From positions 1 to 31,428 of the IMG/VR virus record IMGVR_UViG_3300031227_000253: 31,428 bases of DNA; one strand, written 5' to 3'. The translations under genes were made by a program, and so were the position numbers. Source of the stretch: a virus. Shown here piece after piece: positions 7,195 through 15,029 of this stretch. Numbering within the stretch: the first letter of the stretch is position 1; each line of letters opens with the position of its first letter. The notes under the pieces were generated by a model. That model saw nothing but the letters and a program-made list of their open reading frames with translations. It did not search any database and was not told the DNA's origin.

Positions 7195-8213
7195 ATCAGT
7201 TCGCCTTTTTTCTTCTCGATAAATAACGGATGTCTCGTTATGATAAGGTCTTTGTATTCAATTGGTTCTTCAAGGTCGTGCCAAATAATGTGAAGCCACT
7301 TATCTCCAGCATCAAAGATGTAGTGAAAGATATAGTCATTCTTCCACCATTCGCTTGCAAAGTGCGGCGCAGAACGCCGGTAGAACTGCATGTCTTTGAG
7401 ATATTTATGCGTTGTCTTTACAGCATAAAATGCCGTTGTCCGATTGCCGTTTTTATCCAAGAGACCCCAATGCTGGTCTGCGCCTTCCTTTAGATATTCC
7501 AGTTTAAAATAATATGCTGCTTCATACCCTAAATGCCGGAAGATAATATAAGTTTTTATAAAATCATCTGCCTGGTCAATGCAGGTATATGGGCAGTCGC
7601 CGGATATATTCTCTGCTGTTCCGAATTCGGTGACAGCAAGCGGCTTATCAATATGGTAAAGGTTTAATATTGATATGAAGTTATAATATGCGGAGTATAA
7701 CTGCTGAATCCCGCCGTAGTATCGTGTCCACATTACCAGTGACAAGCTATCAACAACATCGTCTATCCTGCACCTGCACAGGCGGTGAATAAATTCCGTG
7801 TGGTCTGCGCCGCGTAAGCCATAACTGCTGCCGGAGTAGAACGAACCTGTTCCAAGGGTTGCGGCCGGTGGCACAAGATGCGCGAATTCCTTGAGTACTT
7901 TTATATACTCCTCCGGCGTGCCCTCCCACCTGCACCCGGGTTCGTCTTTTTTGATATCCGGCTCCCCGCCAAACTCCCAATGACTGACGATGTCTCCATA
8001 TTCCTTTACTATGTCTGGGTCCAAAAAGTCCCTCTCCACTCGTAGCGGGATATAACGTGCATGGACTTCAACACCCTTATCGACCAACATCTGGAGAAGT
8101 TTTTTATCAGGCAGGCTTATATGGAATGCCAGCAAAATGCTATCCACACCCAGGTCAATGATGTGCGGGATATATTCTTCTTTTAGTTGCGCTATGTTAA
8201 TTCCTAACTTCAC
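7191..8213 (-). CDS. Clan GH-A glycoside hydrolase-like TIM barrel
   Basis: This protein of about 340 residues reads as an alpha/beta barrel: LGINIAQL at the first strand, SILLAFH, VHARYIPL, then HWEFGGEPD and, about 110 residues later, LAVTEFGTAE. Clan GH-A enzymes carry the acid/base glutamate after strand 4, usually in an N-E-P context, and the nucleophile glutamate after strand 7. Here E84 (GGEPD) and E196 (VTEFG) fit, counting from the GTG at 8213. That GTG overlaps the HAD stop as GTGA and sits 10 bases after GGAGG; an ATG at 8222 is the alternative but is too close to that site. No signal peptide is visible, so it may act in the cytoplasm or on the virion. Confidence 0.75.
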   Translation of the reverse strand: MKLGINIAQLKEEYIPHIIDLGVDSILLAFHISLPDKKLLQMLVDKGVEVHARYIPLRVERDFLDPDIVKEYGDIVSHWEFGGEPDIKKDEPGCRWEGTPEEYIKVLKEFAHLVPPAATLGTGSFYSGSSYGLRGADHTEFIHRLCRCRIDDVVDSLSLVMWTRYYGGIQQLYSAYYNFISILNLYHIDKPLAVTEFGTAENISGDCPYTCIDQADDFIKTYIIFRHLGYEAAYYFKLEYLKEGADQHWGLLDKNGNRTTAFYAVKTTHKYLKDMQFYRRSAPHFASEWWKNDYIFHYIFDAGDKWLHIIWHDLEEPIEYKDLIITRHPLFIEKKKGELI

Positions 8214-8530
8214 GGCCGCCATTCCTCCGCTTTGCAGCTATCATTATCAATGTAAACATCCCCTTTGGGCTTGCCGAGTATAATCTCGTTGAAGCGCACT
8301 TCATTTTTTAGCAACCATTCCCTCGTCTGCTTCATTCTCTTCCCTGTATTCGACCTTGCTGAATGAAAGACAATCCTGTCGCCGTTGTTATACGCTGTGA
8401 TAATCTTTTCTTTCATCCCCTGGTCACAAACCTTATGCTCTAAAATCCAGTCAATGTCGTGTTCAAAGTCGCCCGGGACTTTGATGTCCATTGCCAGCGT
8501 ATTGTCAAGGTCGATTATGTACGTTTTCAT
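8210..8530 (-). CDS. HAD-superfamily phosphatase-like protein
   Basis: This 106-residue minimal HAD protein has motif I DLDNTLA (D7 nucleophile, D9), motif II VFHSARS (S58 region), a lysine in LGKPKG and motif IV DVYIDND. All four catalytic motifs are present without a large cap domain. Similar small HAD proteins occur in capsule clusters and phages; substrates are usually phosphorylated sugars or nucleotides. It is coupled by ATGA to the small gene upstream and by GTGA to the glycoside hydrolase. Fold confidence is high; substrate is not known. Confidence 0.85.
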   Translation of the reverse strand: MKTYIIDLDNTLAMDIKVPGDFEHDIDWILEHKVCDQGMKEKIITAYNNGDRIVFHSARSNTGKRMKQTREWLLKNEVRFNEIILGKPKGDVYIDNDSCKAEEWRP

Positions 8531-8781
8531 TTTGGTATCTCTATGATTTCGTTGCCTTCCAATTTTTTTAACTCCGTAATATCGGTAGCTGGGTGTGGTT
8601 GTTTATCCTTATTCGACAAATCCGCTGCGTCCTGTATTACTTTCCACGCTCCAACCAATCCGTTTAAATCCTCTGGTTTTGTGTCAATAGGCACTGTATG
8701 TTTAACGTGAGGATATCCCTCGACAGTTACGACAATCATATCTTTCACGGCGTTATCCACTTCTATTTTTAATATTTTCAT
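8527..8781 (-). CDS. 84-residue hypothetical protein
   Basis: This is a small protein with a beta-rich N-terminal half (MKILKIEVDNAVKDMIVVTVEG) and a charged C-terminal helix (ELKKLEGNEIIEIPK). It follows the tail-fibre-like gene and is coupled by ATGA to the HAD gene. A role as a small chaperone or accessory for the surface protein upstream is possible but cannot be shown. No known family is recognised. Confidence 0.65.
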   Translation of the reverse strand: MKILKIEVDNAVKDMIVVTVEGYPHVKHTVPIDTKPEDLNGLVGAWKVIQDAADLSNKDKQPHPATDITELKKLEGNEIIEIPK

Positions 8782-8790
8782 AGCAAATCC

Positions 8791-9729
8791 TTAAAATAAT
8801 TTCTCTACATACAGAAAAGTATCTTTCCCTGCATCTGCGTCTCGGTTTACTGTGTCGTTGTGATATGTCCACAATTCTATATAATCCGTTGCGTTTAAGT
8901 AAAGACATTCGTTGACGAAAGGAATACCTGTTGATAAAATAATAGCGTATGTTTTTTCTGCACCGTTTAGGTAGATAGCTGTGTAGGATACTTTCCCCAA
9001 TACGAGTGCGTTTATCCTCGCTGCTCCACCTATAAGGTAAACCCCGTCTACAGGAGCGACAAAGCGGTAATTTGTAACATTATCATAGTCAGCGTTTTGG
9101 TCGTAGCCCTCTACGTCAAGTTGCAGTTTTGTCCACGTTGATTTGACAATAGTTTGGTCGCCTGAAAGATATGCTCTACACGCTGGTTGTAGCGCATTTG
9201 TGAGGATACCAGCATCGTCTATTGTTATACCCGAAGTCTGTACTTTCTTTGCACCGCCGTCTCCTCGGACAATAGCGTGGTCGGTAAGATTAGCATCAGC
9301 AGATACATCACCACCGCCAGCATTATCATCAACATATTTCTTTGTCGCTGCGTCTTGGTTGGCTGCAGGGTCAACTACACCTGTGATTTTATGCGTTCCC
9401 ATAGCAAGGTCTTGAGCTTGCGTGCCCTGAGTTGTATCTGCACCTTCCGTATGTTTCTTTGTAATAGCATCATCAGTGCCATATATCATTGACTTTTCCG
9501 CAACGGAAGCCCAGCTCACCGTAGCAAGATTATTCGTCAAGGCATCACTATTGGCGGTTAAAGTAACAGTAGTCAAATTCGTTCCGCCAGCATAAGATGA
9601 GGAATCCACCCAACCATACTTATACCCATCGCCTGCACAGTTCGCCTGTATCGCCCTGCTTGCTGAGAAGATAGATGTCTGGTCTCCTATTACCGTAAAA
9701 TTAGTCGCATCGACATAAGTAGCATCCAT
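8791..9729 (-). CDS. Tail-fibre-like virion surface protein with C1q/TNF-like head
   Basis: This 312-residue protein is built like phage fibre or receptor-binding proteins. The N-terminal half is rich in T, S, A and G. It includes DQTSIFSASRAIQANC..GYKYGWVDSSS, common in phage surface proteins, and a GVVDPAANQDAATKKYVDD element typical of fibre shafts. Residues about 185-312 look like a trimeric C1q/TNF-type jelly roll: AYLSGDQTIVKSTWTKL, then RFVAPVDGVYLIGGAARI, ending in TFLYVEKLF. It could be a decoration or adhesion protein. It is unusual that it sits in the head region rather than with the tail genes. Confidence 0.75.
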   Translation of the reverse strand: MDATYVDATNFTVIGDQTSIFSASRAIQANCAGDGYKYGWVDSSSYAGGTNLTTVTLTANSDALTNNLATVSWASVAEKSMIYGTDDAITKKHTEGADTTQGTQAQDLAMGTHKITGVVDPAANQDAATKKYVDDNAGGGDVSADANLTDHAIVRGDGGAKKVQTSGITIDDAGILTNALQPACRAYLSGDQTIVKSTWTKLQLDVEGYDQNADYDNVTNYRFVAPVDGVYLIGGAARINALVLGKVSYTAIYLNGAEKTYAIILSTGIPFVNECLYLNATDYIELWTYHNDTVNRDADAGKDTFLYVEKLF

Positions 9730-9730
9730 A

Positions 9731-10204
9731 TCAACAATCCTCTCCGTAATCTTGGTTCACTCCATATAATCTCGGTACAGAACCTTTATTGAATTCAATT
9801 TCAAGTTCAAGCCATCTGCCTTTTGGGGCTTCATTATCAACGGGGCTTTCGGTGTACCAATCTGTCCACGCTGCCGATGCTAAACCCGCTTCTGTCATTG
9901 CTGACCTCGCTCTTATCCTTATAGTTGATGTATCCGGTTCTGTGTCGGTCCAGCTTAATGTTGCCCATCCGTTATTCGCGTCTCCACCGGAATCAAACTT
10001 AACCCCATATGACCCAAGTTTAACTTCATCATTTTCTGCATCTATCCATTCCTCATCTTGGTCTGCATCTTCAATATAAGTCCGGCTTTGAAATTCTTGA
10101 CGTTCTGCGAGAGCAATCTCATCATCTGACCCAACGATAACGCCGTCATAAGTACCTTTTGATTCAAGAAAGTCCGTATCGGTTGTCCAAGTTTTGACAG
10201 CCAT
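9731..10204 (-). CDS. Beta-sandwich virion surface protein
   Basis: This 157-residue acidic protein lacks a signal peptide. Its centre is an immunoglobulin/fibronectin-like beta pattern (WATLSWTDTEPDTSTIRIRARS..), then AAWTDWYTESP...GRWLELEIEF, where 'RxLELEIEF' strands are common in phage surface proteins. It immediately precedes the fibre-like gene in transcription. Inference: a connector or base that links the fibre to the particle. Its ATG overlaps the upstream stop as TAATG. Confidence 0.6.
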   Translation of the reverse strand: MAVKTWTTDTDFLESKGTYDGVIVGSDDEIALAERQEFQSRTYIEDADQDEEWIDAENDEVKLGSYGVKFDSGGDANNGWATLSWTDTEPDTSTIRIRARSAMTEAGLASAAWTDWYTESPVDNEAPKGRWLELEIEFNKGSVPRLYGVNQDYGEDC

Positions 10205-11070
10205 TATAAAGCTCTTGCTTTCTCTAAAATAAGACTCTCCTTGATTGGTTTCGTATCTCCTAACTTTCCCAAGATGTTAAAAGCTCTCAATAGTTTTTGC
10301 GGGTCTACCCCGTATTCAATTACCCGCTTCGCTTCTTCATGCTTGCTCAACTTGTAACCCTCGTCGTCGACGATAACGCCGTGAAAGATATGCTCAGGTA
10401 TATAGTCAATCAATTGCCCTGTTTCATTCTCAAGCCAAGAAAAAGAAAGTAAATCTATACCATCAATGGAATGGGTAATACCTAATTCTTTATTATCAAA
10501 CGATGAAGTAAATCCAAGCTCGGCAGTTTTTTCCATCCACAAGACAACATCAAGAGGAAATTCACACTTCAGCCGCACTACTGTTTTTATATCGTCGAGG
10601 TTCAGTTTCAATTCCCTATCCCTACAAAAATCATCATAGTGCGATGTCTTGCTGCACCGGTATTTATACCACGCCTTGTGATGCTGAAAGAATTCGTGTT
10701 TATAGGGCCTTATAATTGCCCGGCAAGGTATCGGCCATTTGCCCTCGTCCATCCTTTTCACCATGTCCTCTTCTGAACAGTCGCAGAAATACACATCATC
10801 GCGGGACAATAGTTTTTCAATAGCTTCCCGGTATAAGTCTATTCGTTCGTGTTGCTTCAATACAAAATCAGGAACAATGCCGAACACTTTCAAGTCTTCA
10901 ATAATGCTGTCCGCATACTCAAGGCGAACATCAGTCGTCAACTGCCCGTCTATCCTTACGCCGAACTCGCCGCGGTGCATTTTGGCATAAGTATAATTGA
11001 GCCACGCATTGTATAGGCCGCCCATGTGCAAAAATCCACTCATAGTTGGACAAAACCAAGTTTTAATCAT
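10204..11070 (-). CDS. Glutamyl-tRNA synthetase-like enzyme lacking the anticodon domain
   Basis: This 288-residue protein has the class I catalytic fold of the GluRS/Glu-Q-RS group. The HIGH-like motif is SGFLHMGG (H15), followed by the family's YTYAKMHRGEFGVRID segment, QHERIDLYREAIEKLL, ITHSIDGIDLL and the KMSKS-like YKLSKHE (240s). CDC (96-98), C116 and further cysteines (139, 149) suggest zinc binding. There is no anticodon-binding domain, as in Glu-Q-RS (about 300 residues). Glutamate-contacting arginines appear replaced: W5 where GluRS has R in TRFAPS, and D203 where it has R in VIRGED. ATP-dependent acyl-adenylate chemistry is likely; glutamate as substrate is doubtful. The start is the ATG at 11070 (ATGA overlap). 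Confidence 0.82.
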   Translation of the reverse strand: MIKTWFCPTMSGFLHMGGLYNAWLNYTYAKMHRGEFGVRIDGQLTTDVRLEYADSIIEDLKVFGIVPDFVLKQHERIDLYREAIEKLLSRDDVYFCDCSEEDMVKRMDEGKWPIPCRAIIRPYKHEFFQHHKAWYKYRCSKTSHYDDFCRDRELKLNLDDIKTVVRLKCEFPLDVVLWMEKTAELGFTSSFDNKELGITHSIDGIDLLSFSWLENETGQLIDYIPEHIFHGVIVDDEGYKLSKHEEAKRVIEYGVDPQKLLRAFNILGKLGDTKPIKESLILEKARAL

Positions 11071-11360
11071 CCCCCGAAAGCTCCCTTTCTTGGTCTTAAA
11101 ATACGGTTTCTTATCGGCGGCAGAGCAGCCACAATCTTGAGCGCATCTGCTAATACTTCCACGCATAATCTTTTCTTATTTTGCATCACGCCCTTTATAC
11201 CCTCAACATACGTCTTGCCGGAATCGCTGACGCCTATAACCATCAAAGGATTTACTTCTTCGGAAACCCCTTTAAATGTCCCCAGATTGCCCAGTTTTGC
11301 TTTCTGCGCTTCATCTCTACTTTCCTCTTTGCTTTTCTCAAACTCATTCCCGTTTGTCAT
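11067..11360 (-). CDS. 97-residue hypothetical protein before the synthetase-like gene
   Basis: The N-terminal 25 residues are highly charged (FEKSKEESRDEAQKAK). The rest contains VNPLMVIGVSDSGKTYVEGIKG, a loose resemblance to a nucleotide-binding loop that I do not trust, and a basic C-terminus. The ATG at 11360 follows GGAGG. It overlaps the end of the tandem GT9 gene by 17 bases and the synthetase-like gene by ATGA, so the three are probably co-translated. Function is unknown. Confidence 0.6.
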   Translation of the reverse strand: MTNGNEFEKSKEESRDEAQKAKLGNLGTFKGVSEEVNPLMVIGVSDSGKTYVEGIKGVMQNKKRLCVEVLADALKIVAALPPIRNRILRPRKGAFGG

Positions 11361-13239
11361 TACATCCTCCGATTATTTTTCGCGCCGTATTCAGCAACAT
11401 ATCCAATTTCTCGCCCAGCCTAAAACAGTGCAGCAGGTCTGGCCGGCATCCCGCCAAGCCATTAAGAGCTTTAGAATAATCATCAACTTCTATAATCACT
11501 GGGATTCCCAGGGCGCTTGCGGCCAGCTTTAAGCCTGTATCGCCGCCCATGAACAGTGATGCGCCACTAATAATCTTCAAGGTTTCGTTTAGCAGTAAAC
11601 CCTCGGACGTTAAATCGGTAATGCCGGCAATAGGCTCGATGCTGTCATATTTTGCGCCTACCCGGACAACGCTAATATTCTTTGACAGCCGCCTGCATAG
11701 GCTTGCGTATTTCTCAAAATCCAAGGCACGCCTTGAGACGTACCCCTGGTCATCATCGCGCTTTCCTGTCCTCTGTAATACATGAACGACGATATAAGGC
11801 TGTTCCGGGAGCTTATACATTCTGTCCACATGCTCGGGCACCACCATTTTAGGATAGAACTTGTGTTTATCGGCCAAGCGTTTGACGTCATCCCAAATGT
11901 AAAAAGACCCGTTGACATAACTATGCATTGCTATTCTGTCCTTATCTCCTACAGGCTCATCGTAATACCTATGGATGGGAAACTTAATCCAATCAAGAAT
12001 ATTAAAATCTCTTGACCACCTTACGCTTTCACCTTCTCCACGGTTACATATTCCCCGGACCCAAGATACCCGGGCCGGATATTTCTGCGTAATAAATTGG
12101 AACATTGCAGCAACACCTATTTGATCGCCTATCTGGTCGTGGCGGGAATCATAGACGATCTCTTTTTTAAGGTCATGGTCGAATATAGACGGCTGCCTAT
12201 TGCGCCTGTATATTTCCTTTTTTTGTATGCGCAGGTCAAACCGCTTTACCACCTTGTCCATAATCATACCTGATTTTATCATTGTCATACATTTCCGTTC
12301 TGGACACTCGGTTTTGGCAACTCCCCAGCATGGGCAACAATCAAGCCCCTGCCCTGGCCAGACATAATCTGCGTTATAATATTTGAGCTGCACTTTCGGG
12401 TCTGATGGACCGAACAAAGCCAGCACTCTTTTACCAAGCGCCCCCGCTAAGTGCATAAGCCCGGAGTCAAGCGTAATCATTAAGTCCATCTGGTTGACTA
12501 TTGATGCTGTTTCCCGGAGCCCGTACCCAATCACCGGTACGATATCTCTATCTATCCAATCGGGTAGCTTTTTAGTATGAAAAAGATATAATTGTAATTC
12601 TTTATATTGAATAAGGCTATCGTAGAGCTGGCCCCACAGAACATCCGATACGTTCCTTTGAGATCCGGCGCTTTTATATTGTATTCCTATCTTTATATTA
12701 TCTGTATTAGCGAAATCCTTGCCCCACCTTGTTTCTGCTTTGGTGAGTTTGATTTCTGGTCTTGAAGGTTCTACGCCACACGCCGCGCAGTATATCTCTA
12801 TTCTATTTTTGCCGATATTCTCGCGGCCTCGCTCGTAATTAACATCAGGAGTCGATAGGTTGATTACGCCTTCCGGGAGTAACATATTTGCCTCATAAGG
12901 TACGAGCGCATCAATATATTTAAGATTCTGCGCTATTGGAAGGTATCTCTCATCTACCATAAAGGCTACCTTCTTCTCGGGATATTTGTTCTTTAGCCCC
13001 TTAAGAGCAGCAAGGCAGCTTATTACGTCCCCCAGGCCCCCTCGGTTACGCGCTACAGTAATATCGGTCTTCTTCGGCCTCGTAGGCACGACAGACGGGA
13101 ACTTTTTGACAAAGCGCACCCTCTTACCCTCTTCGGCAAGCGTTAGAAGGATATCGTCGGGCTCATGCTCAATATCCCTGCGCTGATATACTCTTTGTTT
13201 GGCAGTTATACCACTTTTTAAGATTTCTACAGGTACCAC
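11344..13239 (-). CDS. Tandem two-domain GT9 glycosyltransferase with a phage N-terminal domain
   Basis: This 631-residue fusion begins at a GTG (13239) behind GGTGG. Residues 1-45 (VPVEILKSGI...RDIEHEPDDIL) repeat the pattern of the small protein encoded just upstream. Residues about 60-335 form a GT9 domain with RNRGGLGDVISCLAALKGL at the acceptor side and the family signature DSGLMHLAGALG (D258, H263). A Cys cluster at 301-317 follows. Residues about 358-631 are a second GT9-like domain (DQIGDQIGV, then GGDTGLKLAASALGIP at 565-580). Its signature His position is Leu, so it may be a binding or inactive copy. GT9 enzymes transfer heptose-type sugars. The fusion suggests targeting to the capsid or partner proteins. 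Confidence 0.85.
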   Translation of the reverse strand: MVPVEILKSGITAKQRVYQRRDIEHEPDDILLTLAEEGKRVRFVKKFPSVVPTRPKKTDITVARNRGGLGDVISCLAALKGLKNKYPEKKVAFMVDERYLPIAQNLKYIDALVPYEANMLLPEGVINLSTPDVNYERGRENIGKNRIEIYCAACGVEPSRPEIKLTKAETRWGKDFANTDNIKIGIQYKSAGSQRNVSDVLWGQLYDSLIQYKELQLYLFHTKKLPDWIDRDIVPVIGYGLRETASIVNQMDLMITLDSGLMHLAGALGKRVLALFGPSDPKVQLKYYNADYVWPGQGLDCCPCWGVAKTECPERKCMTMIKSGMIMDKVVKRFDLRIQKKEIYRRNRQPSIFDHDLKKEIVYDSRHDQIGDQIGVAAMFQFITQKYPARVSWVRGICNRGEGESVRWSRDFNILDWIKFPIHRYYDEPVGDKDRIAMHSYVNGSFYIWDDVKRLADKHKFYPKMVVPEHVDRMYKLPEQPYIVVHVLQRTGKRDDDQGYVSRRALDFEKYASLCRRLSKNISVVRVGAKYDSIEPIAGITDLTSEGLLLNETLKIISGASLFMGGDTGLKLAASALGIPVIIEVDDYSKALNGLAGCRPDLLHCFRLGEKLDMLLNTARKIIGGCNDKRE

Positions 13240-13251
13240 AACCCGCCACCT

Positions 13252-13473
13252 TTAGACAGTATGTCCTTTTGATTCCGGCTCCTTGGGATTCTCTTCCTCG
13301 GGCACTTCAATCCATTCAGCTCGCGTATCAGCTTTCTTGTTCGCCACTTTTTGTATCTTCTCGCAAGGCTTACGCTCAATGTCACCTTCTGTATAGATAA
13401 CATTGTCCCCTATCAAACCAGTTTTTAAAATCCGAACCGCTTTCACCATTCCTTTTGCGCTTTCTTCTGGCAT
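13252..13473 (-). CDS. Small head-region protein sharing a domain with the tandem GT9
   Basis: This 73-residue protein contains VKAVRILKTGLIGDNVIYTE followed by GDIERKPCEKIQKVANK. The pattern 'V-x-I/V-L-K-x-G...V-Y...D-I-E' also opens the GT9 fusion downstream. Short proteins of the 'V-L-K...Y..GD' type are common between capsid genes in phages, where they are thought to bind or decorate the head. The C-terminal third is acidic and disordered. It lies directly after the major capsid gene with an AAGGAG site, so it is a good candidate for a minor head protein. Confidence 0.65.
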   Translation of the reverse strand: MPEESAKGMVKAVRILKTGLIGDNVIYTEGDIERKPCEKIQKVANKKADTRAEWIEVPEEENPKEPESKGHTV

Positions 13474-13489
13474 TGCTTCTCCTTATAGT

Positions 13490-13522
13490 GAAGAGGGGCA
13501 AGGGATGAGCTTACCCCTCTTC
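13490..13522 (-). other. Strong RNA hairpin after the major capsid gene
   Basis: A 13-base-pair stem (GAAGAGGGGTAAG pairing with CTTGCCCCTCTTC, one G-U pair) with a 7-base loop lies between the capsid stop and the next ribosome site. No T-run follows on either strand, so it is not a classic intrinsic terminator. It may protect or process the capsid mRNA so that upstream genes are expressed more than the island downstream. Confidence 0.6.
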
Positions 13523-13541
13523 GGTTATCTCATTGCTGTGG

Positions 13542-14525
13542 TTACGTCGTTGTGTCGAATCTTACGAGCTTATTGACGTGAGTAACTATCGGAATAAATG
13601 ACTGCTCCTCAAGCACCCAGACACCAGCTGGATCTTCCTCTTCCCACGACTTGGAGAATTTCCCAGGTCTGAAGTTCGCCTTCGGATCCGTAGCTGGGCC
13701 AGTATCCTCTCTGGCAAACGTACCGGGCGGAGTTGTGAAGAACACATAATCATCCGCGATAAACCGAGTGAACGTACTTGTACTGGCGGGAACGTAGCCG
13801 ATATCGTACCATGTCCAGGTCAGCCCCATGAATCGGGTAATATACCCCGTTGTGGCTATCTGGTTTTTCATGCTATCTCCCATCTTGTCCTTCACATAGT
13901 TGTTCTTCTGGAGATAGACCATAACGCTCTCATTGGCATACGCTTCGGTGCAGACAGCGCCGGAATCAGCGTTAATGAGACGTTTACACGTTCGGATATC
14001 ACCAGGAATATCTGTAGTTGCCGTGGCCCAAGTAACCGCCGCCACCGCGTTCTTATGCGTGGTATCAATCCGCTCATCAATAACGAACATCACGTCGTCC
14101 TGTGCGACCGTGATAGTTCCCGTCATTGCCTGCCATCTCATCCACTCCTTACGAAACTCAAGTCGGCTGTCAAGCTCATCAAGCTCTTCGCCAACTGCCG
14201 CATCCTTCCACTGCTGATGCTCCGTACCCGGCTTTCTCAACCAGGCCATTGTTACTCCGTCAAGCTGCTTTTTCTCTCTGATGTATGCCTGAGTCGCCGT
14301 CTGTGACTTCACGCCGCGCCTGTTTACTATCTTGGCGGGCGCCCCCGGAACCGAGAAGTCAGCCATATCCCTATTGTGCTCGATGATGTCCCACTTTGAT
14401 GTATTGGATAGTACTTTCTTCTCCGGGAAGAGTGAGCCCCCAATAAATGCAGGGCGCTTAAACTTCTCAACTATCCCGGTCATTACTTCATGCTGCAAAA
14501 TATCCAATTGTCCAAATTCTGGCAT
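13542..14525 (-). CDS. Major capsid protein (lambda gpE-like family)
   Basis: This 327-residue protein fits the phage major capsid protein E family. It starts DILQHEVMTGIVEKF, has an E-loop-like basic segment with ..VNRRGVKSQTATQAYIREKK, and a helical spine (LDELDSRLEFRKEWMRWQAMTG). P-domain strands follow with YVPASTSTFTRFIADDYVFFTT, and the C-terminus ends IVTHVNKLVRFDTTT. It follows the protease/scaffold and decoration genes, the lambda-like order. The GGGAGGTGAAG ribosome site is among the best in the window, as expected for the most abundant virion protein. Confidence 0.92.
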   Translation of the reverse strand: MPEFGQLDILQHEVMTGIVEKFKRPAFIGGSLFPEKKVLSNTSKWDIIEHNRDMADFSVPGAPAKIVNRRGVKSQTATQAYIREKKQLDGVTMAWLRKPGTEHQQWKDAAVGEELDELDSRLEFRKEWMRWQAMTGTITVAQDDVMFVIDERIDTTHKNAVAAVTWATATTDIPGDIRTCKRLINADSGAVCTEAYANESVMVYLQKNNYVKDKMGDSMKNQIATTGYITRFMGLTWTWYDIGYVPASTSTFTRFIADDYVFFTTPPGTFAREDTGPATDPKANFRPGKFSKSWEEEDPAGVWVLEEQSFIPIVTHVNKLVRFDTTT

Positions 14526-14593
14526 TTACTTCACCTCCCTCTAAAATGTGCCGTTAAGATAAACCTAAGAACTACCATCATAAATGGCACTCC

Positions 14594-14959
14594 TTAGAAG
14601 GATTCCACTGTATCGTTCAAACGCTGCCACACGACCAAATCTGTCCGGGCATTTGCATCCATACCTGTAAGCTTGGCAGCCACAAAAGTTCCGTGAATCC
14701 AAACCATTCCTATTTCATCGGCCGCGGAAGCATCATAATCATCTGCCGCAACCCCTGCCGCTACTTCTAACCCGCCGCCTCCGCTATTGTCATACTCGCC
14801 ATACTTATGACTCGCGGTAATTTCAGCTACCACCATACCTTTCGTAATGGTGTGCCCAGAAGCAAACGTGACTTTTATATGAACTCTGCCCTCGACAGTG
14901 TAAAATATATCAGTCGGAGTATCTGCTGTTACTGCGCCAACTGCTGGCTGTAAACTCAT
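14594..14959 (-). CDS. Head decoration protein (lambda gpD-like)
   Basis: This 121-residue protein matches the HDPD decoration family. It has a beta-tulip-like pattern with TITKGMVVAEITASHKYGEYDN, then GLEVAAGVAADDYDASAADE and IGMVWIHGTFVAAKL. Length is normal (about 110-130). Members form trimeric spikes that cement the expanded capsid. It lies between protease/scaffold and major capsid genes, as in lambda. The GGGGAGGTGAAG site is nearly identical to that of the capsid gene, suggesting matched high expression. Confidence 0.9.
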   Translation of the reverse strand: MSLQPAVGAVTADTPTDIFYTVEGRVHIKVTFASGHTITKGMVVAEITASHKYGEYDNSGGGGLEVAAGVAADDYDASAADEIGMVWIHGTFVAAKLTGMDANARTDLVVWQRLNDTVESF

Positions 14960-15029
14960 CTACTTCACCTCCCCTTAATTTGCTGTTAAACTTTTTCAAG
15001 TATCCTCATCTGCCATAAGCAAGGAGGTA

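Noticed and set aside
11071-11166. Longer N-terminus for the GluRS-like protein
   Set aside because: It would overlap the upstream gene by about 100 bases; the ATG at 11070 overlaps by ATGA and starts right before the catalytic domain.
11067-11360. GVSDSGKT read as a Walker A motif
   Set aside because: There is no GxxxxGK spacing, Walker B or NTPase fold in 97 residues.
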